Origin: Candidatus Coprovivens excrementavium
Lineage (GTDB): Bacteria; Bacillota_I; Bacilli_A; RF39; UBA660
Direction: 5' to 3'
Assembly: GCA_944363975.1 (NCBI GenBank)
Contig: CALVVU010000006.1
Coordinates: 1 to 64,000, forward strand
DNA length: 64,000 nucleotides
Positions 27,586 to 37,747 of the stretch are shown piece by piece (position 1 is the stretch's first letter; each line of letters opens with the position of its first letter). Below the pieces are notes generated by a model, which was given only the letters and a program-made list of their open reading frames with translations, made no database searches and had not been told where the DNA came from. A program made the position numbers and the translations under genes.

Positions 27586-28284
27586 ATGACAAGTAAAGTT
27601 AATTTGATAATTGGGTCAGTCTGTTATTTAGTTTCGCTTTTTTTGATTGGATATTATTTAATTTTAGAATTTTCGATTATTGATGTAACTTCTCCATTAA
27701 TTAGATTACGAATAATAGGAATTGTAATTTTATTAATGTATTTTGGTTGTTATTTTATATTGAAGATAAAAGATGACTTTAAGTTTAAATTAACAAAATT
27801 GAATATGATTGTTTGGTTTTCTTTGTATATAATTATGTTATTGAATCTTACTTTATTTGATAAGTATTTTGGAAGAAGTGGTGAAATACTTTATTTGTCT
27901 GATAAAATGACAATTCAAAGTTATTTTGAAACTAATTTTAATATTATACCTTTTGAAACAATCGATAATTATTTTTTAGCTATTAAGAATAATAATTTGT
28001 TAATGGAGAATTTTTTATATAATATTGCTGGTAATATATTAGCTTTTATGCCTTTTGCTTTCTTCTTACCACGTTTATTTAAGAAGGTTGATTGTTTTTA
28101 TAAATTCTTTTTATTAGTAAGTTTATTTATTTTATTGATAGAAGTTTTACAAATGATAACGATGAGTGGATCTTTTGATATAGATGATTATATATTGAAT
28201 ATTTTAGGAGCTAGTTTATTTTATGGTATTATTAATAATACTTTCTTAAGAAAACATATTGATAAGATTATCTATTTTCAGTAA
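27586..28284 (+). CDS. VanZ family membrane protein
   Basis: About five to six membrane segments in 232 residues. The VanZ-type core is FNIIPFETI, then NIAGNILAFMPFAFFLP, then SLFILLIEVLQ and FDIDDYILNILGASLFYG. VanZ-like proteins confer low-level teicoplanin resistance in some enterococci, but most chromosomal members have no known role. GAAGGTGAG precedes the start. It shares direction with the AI-2E transporter gene 38 bases downstream. Confidence 0.88.
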   Translation: MTSKVNLIIGSVCYLVSLFLIGYYLILEFSIIDVTSPLIRLRIIGIVILLMYFGCYFILKIKDDFKFKLTKLNMIVWFSLYIIMLLNLTLFDKYFGRSGEILYLSDKMTIQSYFETNFNIIPFETIDNYFLAIKNNNLLMENFLYNIAGNILAFMPFAFFLPRLFKKVDCFYKFFLLVSLFILLIEVLQMITMSGSFDIDDYILNILGASLFYGIINNTFLRKHIDKIIYFQ

Positions 28285-28322
28285 GAGGATTTGTTGGTAT
28301 AATAATTTAAAGGAGATGTTTT

Positions 28323-29435
28323 ATGAAAACAAAAGATTTTAAAGATAAGCTTTTCTTAATTACGTATGGTGTTATTTTATTTGTTTTATTGATGAATTAT
28401 CAATGGATAGGAAATGTATTACGTTTTTTAGGAACAATATTGCTTCCGTTTATAATAGGTTTTATTATTGCTTATATATTAAATGTTTTAATAAAAATGT
28501 TGGAACGAAGAGTTTTAAAAAAATTGAAGAAGGGGAAAAGAGTTGTTAGTATATTAACTTCTTTAATTTTGATTATTGGCTTTATAATAATTTTGTTGTT
28601 TATTTTAATTCCTCAGGTTAAAAATGCGGGTTTGATATTTGTAGAAAATATACCAGAGTATCAAGAGATGATTTTTAAATTTGGAAAAGAGATAGGACTT
28701 TCAACTGAACAATTAGAATATTTAGATTTAGAAAATAGTCGTCTAGGGGATGAACTTACTTCGTTAATTGCTCGAAATTCGGAAGCGATTATTGATTTTT
28801 CAATGGGAGTTGCTAATTCACTTATTAGTGCTGTAACAACGTTCTTTGTTGGTTTGGTTTTTGCTATTTATATATTATTAGATAAAGAAAATTTAAAAAA
28901 GCAATTGAAAAGATTATTAAAGAAAGTTTGTTCTAAAAATGTTTACGATAGAATTATTGATATTGCTTCATTGTCTAATACAACATTTACTAATTTTCTA
29001 AAAGTTCAAGTTTTAGAAGCTTGTATATTGGGAGTCTTATGTTTTATAGGAATGTTGATATTTAGATTACCTTATGCAGCAACAATATCCGTATTGGTTG
29101 GATTTACGGCTTTAATTCCGATATTTGGAGCGTTTATAGGTTGTATTATAGGAGCTTTTCTTATATTTATGATTAGTCCAATTAAAGCTTTGGGATTTAT
29201 AGTTTTCTTCCTAATATTACAGCAAATAGAGGGTAATTTTATATATCCAAGAGTAGTAGGTGGTAAAATTGGTTTACCAAGTATTTGGGTATTGGTTGCT
29301 GTAATGTTGGGTGGTTCTATTGGTGGCGTATTTGGTATGTTACTTGGGGTACCAGTAGTATCTATTATTTATAGTTTAATAAAAATATATGTTGGTGATC
29401 AAAGTAAAAAAGCAGTAGCAGTTAGTAAGGAGTAG
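28323..29435 (+). CDS. AI-2E family transporter (first copy)
   Basis: A 370-residue protein with seven to eight membrane segments. Family marks include LRFLGTILLPFIIGFIIAYI near the start, the central extracytoplasmic helical region, and the paired helices LIPIFGAFIGCIIGAF and GNFIYPRVVGGKIGLP. The family was named from the AI-2 exporter TqsA but covers several small-solute and sodium/proton transporters. A second copy lies at 52098. AAAGGAG precedes the start. Confidence 0.9.
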   Translation: MKTKDFKDKLFLITYGVILFVLLMNYQWIGNVLRFLGTILLPFIIGFIIAYILNVLIKMLERRVLKKLKKGKRVVSILTSLILIIGFIIILLFILIPQVKNAGLIFVENIPEYQEMIFKFGKEIGLSTEQLEYLDLENSRLGDELTSLIARNSEAIIDFSMGVANSLISAVTTFFVGLVFAIYILLDKENLKKQLKRLLKKVCSKNVYDRIIDIASLSNTTFTNFLKVQVLEACILGVLCFIGMLIFRLPYAATISVLVGFTALIPIFGAFIGCIIGAFLIFMISPIKALGFIVFFLILQQIEGNFIYPRVVGGKIGLPSIWVLVAVMLGGSIGGVFGMLLGVPVVSIIYSLIKIYVGDQSKKAVAVSKE

Positions 29436-29462
29436 AGGTTTTTAAAAAACTTCTCTTTTTTT
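29434..29462 (+). terminator. terminator of the AI-2E gene
   Basis: AGAGGTTT pairs with AAACTTCT around 29434-29454 and is followed by a T run. It overlaps the stop codon. Confidence 0.7.
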
Positions 29463-29508
29463 ATAAACTTTGGTATACTTTAGTTGAAGATGAATGGTAG
29501 GGATAGCG

Positions 29509-30258
29509 ATGAAAAAAATAATACTTCTTTTAATAGTATTTTTTATAATATTAACTGGATGTTCTAATGATGGAGATAAAATAGATGATAAAAAAGATAA
29601 TACTAATTATCGTGAAATGACTAGTGGAGAGCAAGAGAAACTTTTAAATATTATTGATGATTTACAATATTTTGATTTCTTGGGTAAAAGTTTTAGAGTA
29701 GCTGATTTAAATAATCAAGATGTGTTGCAATTTACGTATGAATTGCTAGGCGATTTAAATGGAAAGAAATTTGCAGAAATAGAGACTTTGGTAAGTAAAT
29801 ATTTAAACTACTCTGTAGAACCTGAAAATGTTATTTGTCGTACTCATTATAATGTTTCTCTATCAAGTGAAGATTTATATTTATATGACAGTAAGACTGA
29901 TAGTTATTCTTACAATTCTAATCATTTAGGCCATGGTGGAGGCGGGTTTAGGACATATGTTGTAAATAGATATGTTTCTTCAAAAGTAACTGATAATACT
30001 TATGAAATTATTGTATATAAAGGTTTTTCTGATTTGTTGGGAGATGTTTCAACTGATGAAACAGAATATAATTTTTATGCAACATATGATGATGCTGTGG
30101 AACAGAAAAATCCTTTATTTAAGGCGTTGCCAAGTGATGCTTCAACGAAACTTGAAGAATATGATAAAATGGATAATTTAGTAGAATATAAATATACTTT
30201 TAAATTAAAAAATGAGAATTATCTTCTTACTAATTATGAAATAAAAAAAGAAGCTTAA
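29509..30258 (+). CDS. secreted lipoprotein of unknown function
   Basis: The N-terminus is a lipoprotein signal: MKKIILLLIVFFIILTGC, with the lipobox ILTGC and the modified Cys at residue 18. A charged spacer follows, then a soluble domain of about 200 residues with a glycine-rich HLGHGGGGFRTY motif. No family is recognised. ATG 29509 is chosen so that the signal peptide has the normal length; ATG 29494 lies upstream of the ribosome site GTAGGGAT. Confidence 0.8.
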   Translation: MKKIILLLIVFFIILTGCSNDGDKIDDKKDNTNYREMTSGEQEKLLNIIDDLQYFDFLGKSFRVADLNNQDVLQFTYELLGDLNGKKFAEIETLVSKYLNYSVEPENVICRTHYNVSLSSEDLYLYDSKTDSYSYNSNHLGHGGGGFRTYVVNRYVSSKVTDNTYEIIVYKGFSDLLGDVSTDETEYNFYATYDDAVEQKNPLFKALPSDASTKLEEYDKMDNLVEYKYTFKLKNENYLLTNYEIKKEA

Positions 30259-30275
30259 TAATCTAAGCTTCTTTT
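30246..30275 (+). terminator. bidirectional terminator
   Basis: AAAAGAAGCTTA (30246-30257) pairs perfectly with TAAGCTTCTTTT (30264-30275). It ends both the lipoprotein gene and the convergent symporter gene. Confidence 0.85.
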
Positions 30276-31552
30276 AGTTTATTTTTTTTGTTTAGTTTAT
30301 TTAAATTATTTTTTTGCCAATCTTTACCATCAACGATTCTTGATACTAACATTGAGCAAGATGCATCACCAACAACATTTAACATTGTAGCAGGTGGATC
30401 AATGATAGTAGCGATGATTGTTAGAATAGGAAGAGCAGCACTTGGGAAGCCCATCATTGATAAAATCATCATTTCAGAAATTGTTCCTCCACCTATTGGA
30501 ACGGCTGTTATTAGTAGATTAGCTATTATAGCAGTAATTAAGATTTGGAAAATACTAGATACTGATGAAACATCAGTTCCAAATAAATATACAAGGAACA
30601 TTATTTTAAAGACACTACCTATAACAGAACCATCTTTATGGAATGATGTTCCTAATGGAATAGTTGTTTCAGCTATGTCGTCAGAAACACCTATATTTTT
30701 GGCGCATTTTAAGTTGGCTGGAATAGATGCTGCTGAGGAACATGTTGATATTGAAGTTGCTGTGGCTGGAAGAATGTTTTTCCAGAATGATTTGACACCA
30801 TTTTTTCCAGCAGCGATGAATGCATATAGAGAGTATATAATAAAGTAGAATAGTATAGCAACAACTGTATAGATAATGAATGTTTTTAAATAACCGGTTG
30901 CAATACTAGCACCAAATGTTCCGATTAAAGCAGCGAAGTAGCAACCTAATCCGATAGGAGCATATAAGAAAATAATATCTATTAATTTAATAACTACTTT
31001 ATTAGCAGCTTCTAGTACATTTAATAAAGGTTCTCCTTCTTTACCAATTTTAGATAAAGCAATACCTACTAGAAGTGAAATAATTACTAATGGAATAATA
31101 TTATCTTTTGATAGAATTAATGGAAAATCTTCGACACTAATTGCTTGAACTGTTCTTTCTAAGATGTTTAGTTCTACTTTTTCACTTTCAGTTTCTCCTG
31201 TATTTTCTAATGTTTCTAAAATATTTTGAGAATCTTTAGGACTTACTAGTTCGAAACTGAAGGTGGTAGCTAAACCAATTATAACGGAAATTAAAGTTGT
31301 TGCAATGAAAACACCGAAGATGGTAATTATTACTTTACTTAATCTTTTAGCATGTTTAATTTTAGCGATAGATGTTGTTATTGTTAAAAAGATTAATGGT
31401 GTAATAACAACGAACAATAAGTTCATAAATAAATCACCTAATGGACTTAGAATTGCTGCTTTTTCACCAAATACTAAGCCGATTATTGCGCCGATGATTA
31501 AAGAGCACAATAAAATAATTGTTTGTTTATAATTTGACCAGAATTTTTTCAT
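30263..31552 (-). CDS. dicarboxylate/amino acid:cation symporter (DAACS)
   Basis: A glutamate/aspartate/dicarboxylate uptake carrier with about eight membrane helices and two re-entrant hairpins. Signatures: serine-rich loop ATATSISTCSSAASIP (HP1), then the conserved helix VSDDIAETTIPLGTSFHKDGSV, and HP2 plus TM8 around PIGGGTISEMMIL and TIIDPPATMLNVVGDAS. ATG 31552 follows AAAGGAGGAAAG on the - strand; a longer frame would add a hydrophobic N-terminus without a ribosome site. Length 429 residues. The uptake energy is sodium or proton. Confidence 0.92.
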   Translation of the reverse strand: MKKFWSNYKQTIILLCSLIIGAIIGLVFGEKAAILSPLGDLFMNLLFVVITPLIFLTITTSIAKIKHAKRLSKVIITIFGVFIATTLISVIIGLATTFSFELVSPKDSQNILETLENTGETESEKVELNILERTVQAISVEDFPLILSKDNIIPLVIISLLVGIALSKIGKEGEPLLNVLEAANKVVIKLIDIIFLYAPIGLGCYFAALIGTFGASIATGYLKTFIIYTVVAILFYFIIYSLYAFIAAGKNGVKSFWKNILPATATSISTCSSAASIPANLKCAKNIGVSDDIAETTIPLGTSFHKDGSVIGSVFKIMFLVYLFGTDVSSVSSIFQILITAIIANLLITAVPIGGGTISEMMILSMMGFPSAALPILTIIATIIDPPATMLNVVGDASCSMLVSRIVDGKDWQKNNLNKLNKKNKLKEA

Positions 31553-31681
31553 AGTCTTTCCTCCTTTACTAAAATAATATTCGAAAAAATTGTAAATATA
31601 AAGTGACAATAATCCACATACTATGATGGTGAATATAGATAAAATCCACATATAATGTTAAAATTAAGTTAGGTGATCTTA

Positions 31682-33223
31682 ATGAAAAAAACATATTTAA
31701 AATTAAATAATAATGATGAACATTTAAGTTTAGGAAATCTTTTTAGAATAATAAAAGAGTCTTCTAAAAATAAAATTTCAGCTTTGCAAGGTGAGATTTT
31801 TTGTCTTTTATTTGATTTGGAGACGATTAATGATACAACAGTTAACAATTATTGTGTAGGATGTCGTAGTATAGGTGGAGAGTATAAACAAATTTATCTT
31901 AATAAAAAACGTCGCTATAAAACTGATAAAGAAGTTTTTGCAGATAATATTATGAGTTTATTATCTATAATAGATGGTGTTTTATATAATTCAGTGAATA
32001 ATAAAGTAGAATTTATTAATAAAAGTGAAAGTGCTTATTTATTAGCTAAGAAATTATATAATTTGGCTAAAAATGATTGTCAGGTAAAAAATGATTTTAC
32101 TATTAAGTTACATTCTTTATTAGAAGAACATTTGGTGTATGAATGTTTAGTTGAAGAATTATTGTTTGTTATATTAGAAAAGAAGCAACCTGTACGTGAA
32201 GATAATTTAAAAAAAGAAGTTTTAGAAAATGTCTTGAATGATACGAGTATTAGTTCAATTGATTTGCAGGAGTATTTATCTTTAAAGTTACGAGAAGGTA
32301 TTAATTTTGATTATTCAATGAAAAAATTAGCACAGGCGGGAAATGCTTATGCTAATTATGAATTAGGATTTAATGAATATTATGGATATGTTAAAGGATT
32401 TAGTCGTTATAATCAAGCTTTTGAATATTTAAAGGTGGCAGCAGAATTAAATCATGCTAGTGCTAATTATATGGTTGGTAATATGTATATAACTGGTACT
32501 ATTGGAAGTAGAAGTAATGAGGAATTACAAAAGGGCTACAATTATTTGTTGAAATCATGTGAACTTGGGAATGTTGCAGCTCTTAATACAATAGGAAATA
32601 TGTATTTGAAGGGGATTTATCCGCTTAAAATGAATCAAAAAGTGGCAATATCTTATTATTTAAAGGCTGCTGATAATAAGTATGCTTTTGCATTTAATAA
32701 TCTAGGAAAAATTTACGAAAATCAAAGAGATTATCCTAAAGCCTTTGAATATTATTTAAATTCTGCTAATTTAGGAGAAAGTTGGGCTTGTAATAAAGTT
32801 GGAGAATTTTATCGCTGTGGAATAGTTTTAAAAGATATGAATAAAGCTTTTTATTATTATAATCAAGCGTTATTAAGTAATTATCGTACTTTATGTTATT
32901 ATGCTTATTATAATTTGGCTGTTTATTTTTATAAAACAGGTTATGATGATGTATGTAGTAGAGATATTACAAAATATGAAGAATATTTATGGTTAGCTTC
33001 TAATAATGGAATTTTATTGGCTTTAATTGAACTATTATATTATTATATAGATAAATATTTAAAAGAACGTAGTTCTGAGTATTTAGAAAAAATAATGGAT
33101 GTAAAGTTAAAAATAGAACAAAATAAGCAATATGATGCTTCAGTTAGAGTGGAAGTTGAAAGTAAATTAAAAGAATTAGAAGATAAAAGGGAAATATCGC
33201 AAGAACTAATAGATAGATTGTAG
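31682..33223 (+). CDS. Sel1-repeat protein
   Basis: Residues about 215-430 contain five to six Sel1-like (TPR-related) repeats of roughly 36 residues, each with the A-x2-x-L-G/N-G-Y-x10-A-x2-Y-x2-A-A pattern (for example AYANYELGFNEYYG and ALNTIGNMYLKGIYP). These stack as a superhelix for protein binding. The N-terminal 200 residues are helical and unrecognised. No signal peptide. ATG 31682 follows AGGTG by six bases. It is divergent from the symporter gene; no effector or partner is obvious. Confidence 0.85.
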   Translation: MKKTYLKLNNNDEHLSLGNLFRIIKESSKNKISALQGEIFCLLFDLETINDTTVNNYCVGCRSIGGEYKQIYLNKKRRYKTDKEVFADNIMSLLSIIDGVLYNSVNNKVEFINKSESAYLLAKKLYNLAKNDCQVKNDFTIKLHSLLEEHLVYECLVEELLFVILEKKQPVREDNLKKEVLENVLNDTSISSIDLQEYLSLKLREGINFDYSMKKLAQAGNAYANYELGFNEYYGYVKGFSRYNQAFEYLKVAAELNHASANYMVGNMYITGTIGSRSNEELQKGYNYLLKSCELGNVAALNTIGNMYLKGIYPLKMNQKVAISYYLKAADNKYAFAFNNLGKIYENQRDYPKAFEYYLNSANLGESWACNKVGEFYRCGIVLKDMNKAFYYYNQALLSNYRTLCYYAYYNLAVYFYKTGYDDVCSRDITKYEEYLWLASNNGILLALIELLYYYIDKYLKERSSEYLEKIMDVKLKIEQNKQYDASVRVEVESKLKELEDKREISQELIDRL

Positions 33224-33259
33224 ATATTAATGATATAATAATGATGGTGAGGTAATTTA

Positions 33260-34342
33260 ATGGAGAGCGTTTATATACATATTCCTTTTTGTAAAAGCAT
33301 TTGCAGTTATTGTGACTTTTGTAAAATGTTATATAATGGTTCGTGGGTTACACAGTATCTAAATGCTTTAATTGAGGAAATAAAAGATAAATATGATGGT
33401 GAAGTAATAAAAACTTTATATATTGGAGGAGGTACGCCTTCTTCTTTATCACTTAAAGATTTAAAATATTTATTTGAAATAATTAAACAATTTAATTTAA
33501 CTGAGTTAGAAGAATTTACTTTTGAGTGTAATTTAAATGATTTGAATGAGGAATTATTACAATTTCTTTTAGATAATGGAGTTAATCGTTTAAGTATTGG
33601 AATAGAATCATTTAATGAAGATAAATTGAATTTTATGGAACGACATCATACTTTTTTAGAAGCTGAAGAAAAATTTAAATTAATGAGAAAAATGGGATTT
33701 AACAATATCAATATTGATCTTATTTATGGAATACCAGGGGAAACTTTAAAAGATTTGAAGAAAGATTTAGAGTTATTTTTGAAATTAGAACCTGATCATA
33801 TTAGTACTTATTCTTTGATTGTAGAAGATAATACGAAGATAGGGATAAATGGCGTAATTCCTATTCCGGAAGAATTAGATGCTTCTATGTATGAGGAAAT
33901 TTGTGAAAAATTAGATATGAAAAGGTACGAGCATTATGAAGTTAGTAATTTTGCTAAAAAAGGGAAAAAAAGTAAACATAATTTAAAATATTGGAATAAT
34001 GAAGAGTATTATGGATTTGGTTTAGGTGCTGCTGGCTATACTAATGGTGTTAGATATGAGAATACTAGAAGTTTAACAGAATACATAAATGGCAAGAGAA
34101 GAAAAAAAGAAGAAATATTGAGTATAGAAGATAAAATGTATAATGAGTTAATGCTTGGTTTTAGAAAAATGGAAGGGATTAATCTTAAGGACTTTTTTAT
34201 TAAATATGGTGTAAATATGCAGGAAGTTTTTGACTTGCATGAAGTTTTAAAAAATGAAGAATTAATTGTTGATGGTGAATATATTTATGTTAATCCAGAA
34301 TATATTTATGTAATGAATGAGATATTAGTAAAGATATTATAG
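33260..34342 (+). CDS. hemW: heme chaperone HemW (radical SAM)
   Basis: HemW is a coproporphyrinogen-oxidase-like radical-SAM protein that delivers heme and does not itself oxidise coproporphyrinogen. The cluster motif is Cys11-x3-Cys15-x2-Cys18, followed by Asp-Phe-Cys21. GGGTPS, SIGIESF and NIDLIYGIPGET are family blocks. The C-terminal HemN-type domain follows. Length 360 residues. In Firmicutes it usually precedes hrcA, and here hrcA is about 3.5 kb away, with a surface-protein gene and a VanY gene in between. Confidence 0.92.
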   Translation: MESVYIHIPFCKSICSYCDFCKMLYNGSWVTQYLNALIEEIKDKYDGEVIKTLYIGGGTPSSLSLKDLKYLFEIIKQFNLTELEEFTFECNLNDLNEELLQFLLDNGVNRLSIGIESFNEDKLNFMERHHTFLEAEEKFKLMRKMGFNNINIDLIYGIPGETLKDLKKDLELFLKLEPDHISTYSLIVEDNTKIGINGVIPIPEELDASMYEEICEKLDMKRYEHYEVSNFAKKGKKSKHNLKYWNNEEYYGFGLGAAGYTNGVRYENTRSLTEYINGKRRKKEEILSIEDKMYNELMLGFRKMEGINLKDFFIKYGVNMQEVFDLHEVLKNEELIVDGEYIYVNPEYIYVMNEILVKIL

Positions 34343-34358
34343 CAATAATATCTTTTTT
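34329..34358 (+). terminator. terminator of hemW
   Basis: AAGATATTAT pairs with ATAATATCTT across AGCA and is followed by a T run; the 5' arm overlaps the stop. Confidence 0.8.
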
Positions 34359-34409
34359 ATGTGAAAGCGATATGTTATAATTTAGATAATCTAGGAAGGA
34401 TTTGTTATT

Positions 34410-36665
34410 ATGAGTGATAAAGAGTTAGAAAAAACTAAACCTATTAAGATATTAAGTGATTTAAATGATATAAATCGTAGTAGAGAAGATAAAGTTGAAG
34501 GGGAACAAACAAGAAGTGAAAAGTATGAAGATGTATTAGTGGCAGATGAAGCTAAGGAACAAGAAGAGATGGCGGAAGAGGCATTAGCTGAAAAAAATAT
34601 TGCTTTAGCTGAATCTTATTTAGCAGCAGAAAAGAAAGATGATGCAATTGTTGATGAGGAAAAACAACCTAAAAAGAAATTATGGCAAAAGATAAAAGAT
34701 AATTGGAATAATCTTGATAAAAAGAAGAAAATTATGTTTATAGTAATAGGAATATTACTATTAGTATTAATTGTAGTTTTTGTAATTTTCTTTATAAATA
34801 ATTTGAATAATAAAAAAGATGAGAAACCTAAAGAGGAGGTAGTTGAGGAAGCTCCAGTATTAGCTGATAATTTTTACTATAAAGGTGGAAAATTATATTT
34901 TTTAGATGATTCGGAAAAAGAAATTGGCTCTTATGATTGTGATAATCAAGATTCTAATTTATGTTATGTTGCTTATAATAAATATCGTGATAATTTTGAT
35001 GTTGATAAATTAGAAGATGAGAAGGGTGAAGAAATTATTCGTCGCGTGCCTATTTATGATAATAATTATGTTTTTATTTTCGATAATGAAGAGGAAGATG
35101 CTAAATTAGTTAAATTATATTCAATAAAAGACAATGAGATTGTGGAAGAATATAACGATGTAAAATCATTTGATGAGAATTATGTAATTGTAGCAGATAA
35201 AGAGAATAAATATGGCTTATTGAAAATAGAGGACGGAATAACAGAAGTTATTGGTTTAGAATATGAATATTTAGGAATGATAAATGGCGAAGACAATTTG
35301 ATTGCTCAAGATGAAAAAGGTTATGTAGTAGTAAATAAGAATAATAAGAAACTTAGTTCTAATTTTAATAAGAGTTATGAGATAAAGAGTTATAATAATA
35401 ATTATGTTGTTGCTAAAGTTGGAGGAGAGTATAATTTATATAATTATAAAGCTTCTTTAATAGATGGTGGATATCGTTATATTGATGTAAATAATAAATA
35501 TGCGGCTTTAGTAGATAGTTCTTCTCATGTATATGTTATTGATAGTGATAAGACAAAATATAATGAGGGAGATATCTTACTGGAAAATGATAATTATATT
35601 AAAATATATGTTTATGATGAAAATGATAATTTAGTTAGAACTGAAAGAAGTTTTGAGTGGGAAATAAAGGATAATAATATTGAATTTGCTATATATGAAG
35701 AAGGAATTGAAGATGCATCATATGAAAATTTGAATGTTATTGAAGGATTAGTTAATAAGAAGTATAAATACGTAAATTATTTTAATGCAAAATTGTATTT
35801 TTATGAAGATGAAGATAAGGAAGAGCTATTGGGAAGTTATAGTTGTTCTAATCAAAATAATGTAAGTAAAGAAAGCGATACTTATAGTACTTGTTTTATA
35901 GCAAAAGATACAATTTATGAAGATAATGATATGATGAAGGAATCTGATGCTAGTAGAAAAGCTATGAGTCCTTTGATAAATGATACTTTTGTATTTATTA
36001 GTGATGGTCCTACAGAAGTTAAATTAGTTAATTTAAAAACTAGTAAAATCATGGGGTCATATACTAATGTTAATACGTATACTACAAGTAATGATTATAC
36101 TTTTGATAAATATTCTGGCAAGATGCAAATTGTTGCGATGAATAAAAAAGGTAAATATGGTGTTTTGGAAATAGATGGTAGTTCTGTGGAAGCGCTTTAT
36201 ACTTTTGATTATAATAAGATTGAAAAACTAGGAGAGTATTATTTGGCACAAGATACTTCAAATAATTGGAAAATATTATTTGGAGATAGTGAGAGTGCTT
36301 TGATTCCTGGTAAAATATTAGGTTATAATAGTGATACTAAATATTTGAAAGCTAAAGTAAATAATAAATATGCTGTATATAATATTGATGGTGAGGCAAT
36401 TGGTAATGATTATGAATATGTAGAATTATATAGTACTTATTATGCTGCTGTAAATAATCATAAAGAATTATATATTTATAATTATAATGGTGAACAGGTT
36501 ACTAAGGATGCTGTAAAGATTGGAAATTATGCTTATACGAAGACAGCTAATCCAGCATTTAAAGTAAGAAAAGGAAATGGTAACTACGTAGTTTCTGTGT
36601 ATAATGGAAGTAGTTATGATGAACAAGTTGTTAATGAAGAGATTGTTGTTAATGAAGGATCATAA
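34410..36665 (+). CDS. single-pass membrane protein with a duplicated extracellular domain
   Basis: A cytoplasmic, acidic, helical N-terminus of about 105 residues leads to one membrane helix near residues 108-131, then about 600 outward residues. The outer part is two diverged copies of one module, from about residue 153 and about 453, each starting (Y)F-x-(G/A)KLYF-(L/Y)-x-(D/E)-x5-(L/I)GSY-(D/S)C and holding a Cys pair, then repeating short KYGLL / KYGVLEID strands like WG-type beta repeats. An interaction domain on the cell surface is likely, with two disulfide-capable cysteines per module. No sortase motif. The family is not recognised. Confidence 0.75.
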   Translation: MSDKELEKTKPIKILSDLNDINRSREDKVEGEQTRSEKYEDVLVADEAKEQEEMAEEALAEKNIALAESYLAAEKKDDAIVDEEKQPKKKLWQKIKDNWNNLDKKKKIMFIVIGILLLVLIVVFVIFFINNLNNKKDEKPKEEVVEEAPVLADNFYYKGGKLYFLDDSEKEIGSYDCDNQDSNLCYVAYNKYRDNFDVDKLEDEKGEEIIRRVPIYDNNYVFIFDNEEEDAKLVKLYSIKDNEIVEEYNDVKSFDENYVIVADKENKYGLLKIEDGITEVIGLEYEYLGMINGEDNLIAQDEKGYVVVNKNNKKLSSNFNKSYEIKSYNNNYVVAKVGGEYNLYNYKASLIDGGYRYIDVNNKYAALVDSSSHVYVIDSDKTKYNEGDILLENDNYIKIYVYDENDNLVRTERSFEWEIKDNNIEFAIYEEGIEDASYENLNVIEGLVNKKYKYVNYFNAKLYFYEDEDKEELLGSYSCSNQNNVSKESDTYSTCFIAKDTIYEDNDMMKESDASRKAMSPLINDTFVFISDGPTEVKLVNLKTSKIMGSYTNVNTYTTSNDYTFDKYSGKMQIVAMNKKGKYGVLEIDGSSVEALYTFDYNKIEKLGEYYLAQDTSNNWKILFGDSESALIPGKILGYNSDTKYLKAKVNNKYAVYNIDGEAIGNDYEYVELYSTYYAAVNNHKELYIYNYNGEQVTKDAVKIGNYAYTKTANPAFKVRKGNGNYVVSVYNGSSYDEQVVNEEIVVNEGS

Positions 36666-36693
36666 AAAAAGATTGTTAGAACAATCTTTTTTT
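36664..36693 (+). terminator. bidirectional terminator
   Basis: A 14-base A-rich arm pairs with 36680-36693 and separates the convergent surface-protein and VanY genes. Confidence 0.8.
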
Positions 36694-37672
36694 ATTTTTC
36701 GATATAGTAGGCATAATATTCGTCAAAAGTTATGTTTTCTTTATAAATTTGAGTAGCAGCTTCTTCTCCTACATAACGGAAATGCCAACTTTCAGTACTA
36801 TAACCTGTTATATGTTCTTTTCCTTCAGGATATCTTAAGACAAAACCATATTTATGACAATTTTCTTTTAACCATTTATATTCTTCGGATTCTTTAAATT
36901 CATTAGCAGTTGGATGTTCTAGAGATGTTATATCAATTGCAAGTCCTGTCTGGTGTTCAGAATATCCGGGACGTGCGGCATATGAGTCGGCATATTTTAA
37001 ACTTACTTTTTTAAATTCATTATATATTTCTTCTTGATCTTCATAAGAGCGATATGATGAGTTAACCATTAAATGTACATTCATTTCTTCTTCGATATCG
37101 TCACGCATTTGTTTAAATTTTTTGATGACGATTTCGGCAGCACTATTATTAGCATAGGCATAGGCTAGATTAATATTTTGAAGATCAGTTCTTTCATATG
37201 ATTTATCAAGATGATAAAATTTATTGACAATTATTAGAAAGCCATCGTTAATATTTGTTTCGTATGATTCGTTATACCAACCAGCATTGGCATGAACGTT
37301 TACAATAGCAATTACGTCTTCATATGAAGTATCTTCGTGATATTCTTTATATTGAATATATTTTTCAAAGTTTTTATTTAGATAGTATTTTTGACTAACA
37401 ATATTATAATACATTTCATTGTATTCATTATCTAAAATATAGTTTAGTTTTTCATCGGGAAGGATTTCAATTAGTTTCTTAGCTTCTTCTAGCTTATATC
37501 CTTTTTCCGTTATTTTATATTCGTAGGTTTCTCGGTATTTGAAATCTGCTATGATTTTTCGACTTTCATTGATTGTATAAATACCCATTATGATAAAGAA
37601 AATAAAATATATTAGAAAACGAGCTACTTTTGGTTTTAAACGAAGACGTTTTTTTCTTTTTTTTCGCGCCAT
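36692..37672 (-). CDS. VanY-type D-Ala-D-Ala carboxypeptidase (membrane-anchored)
   Basis: A basic N-terminus (RKKRKKRLRLK) leads to one membrane helix near residues 17-34, then an extracellular region ending in an LAS/VanY peptidase domain. The zinc motifs are SEHQTGLAID (S-x-H-x2-G-x-A-x-D) and ESWHFRYVG (W-H), and the substrate loop is SSYRSYEDQ. It trims terminal D-alanine from peptidoglycan stem peptides. GGATGTGATT on the - strand precedes the start. The VanZ gene is 9 kb away and not in the same operon. Length 326 residues. Confidence 0.92.
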   Translation of the reverse strand: MARKKRKKRLRLKPKVARFLIYFIFFIIMGIYTINESRKIIADFKYRETYEYKITEKGYKLEEAKKLIEILPDEKLNYILDNEYNEMYYNIVSQKYYLNKNFEKYIQYKEYHEDTSYEDVIAIVNVHANAGWYNESYETNINDGFLIIVNKFYHLDKSYERTDLQNINLAYAYANNSAAEIVIKKFKQMRDDIEEEMNVHLMVNSSYRSYEDQEEIYNEFKKVSLKYADSYAARPGYSEHQTGLAIDITSLEHPTANEFKESEEYKWLKENCHKYGFVLRYPEGKEHITGYSTESWHFRYVGEEAATQIYKENITFDEYYAYYIEK

Positions 37673-37747
37673 TTTATAATCACATCCTAATAATATTATA
37701 ACAGAAGAATATAGATAAGAAAAATATTTTAAGATAATTAAAAAAAA

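Noticed and set aside
30288-30848. A 186-codon + strand frame.
   Set aside because: It lies antisense to the symporter gene, whose family motifs are clear, and has no ribosome site or domain.
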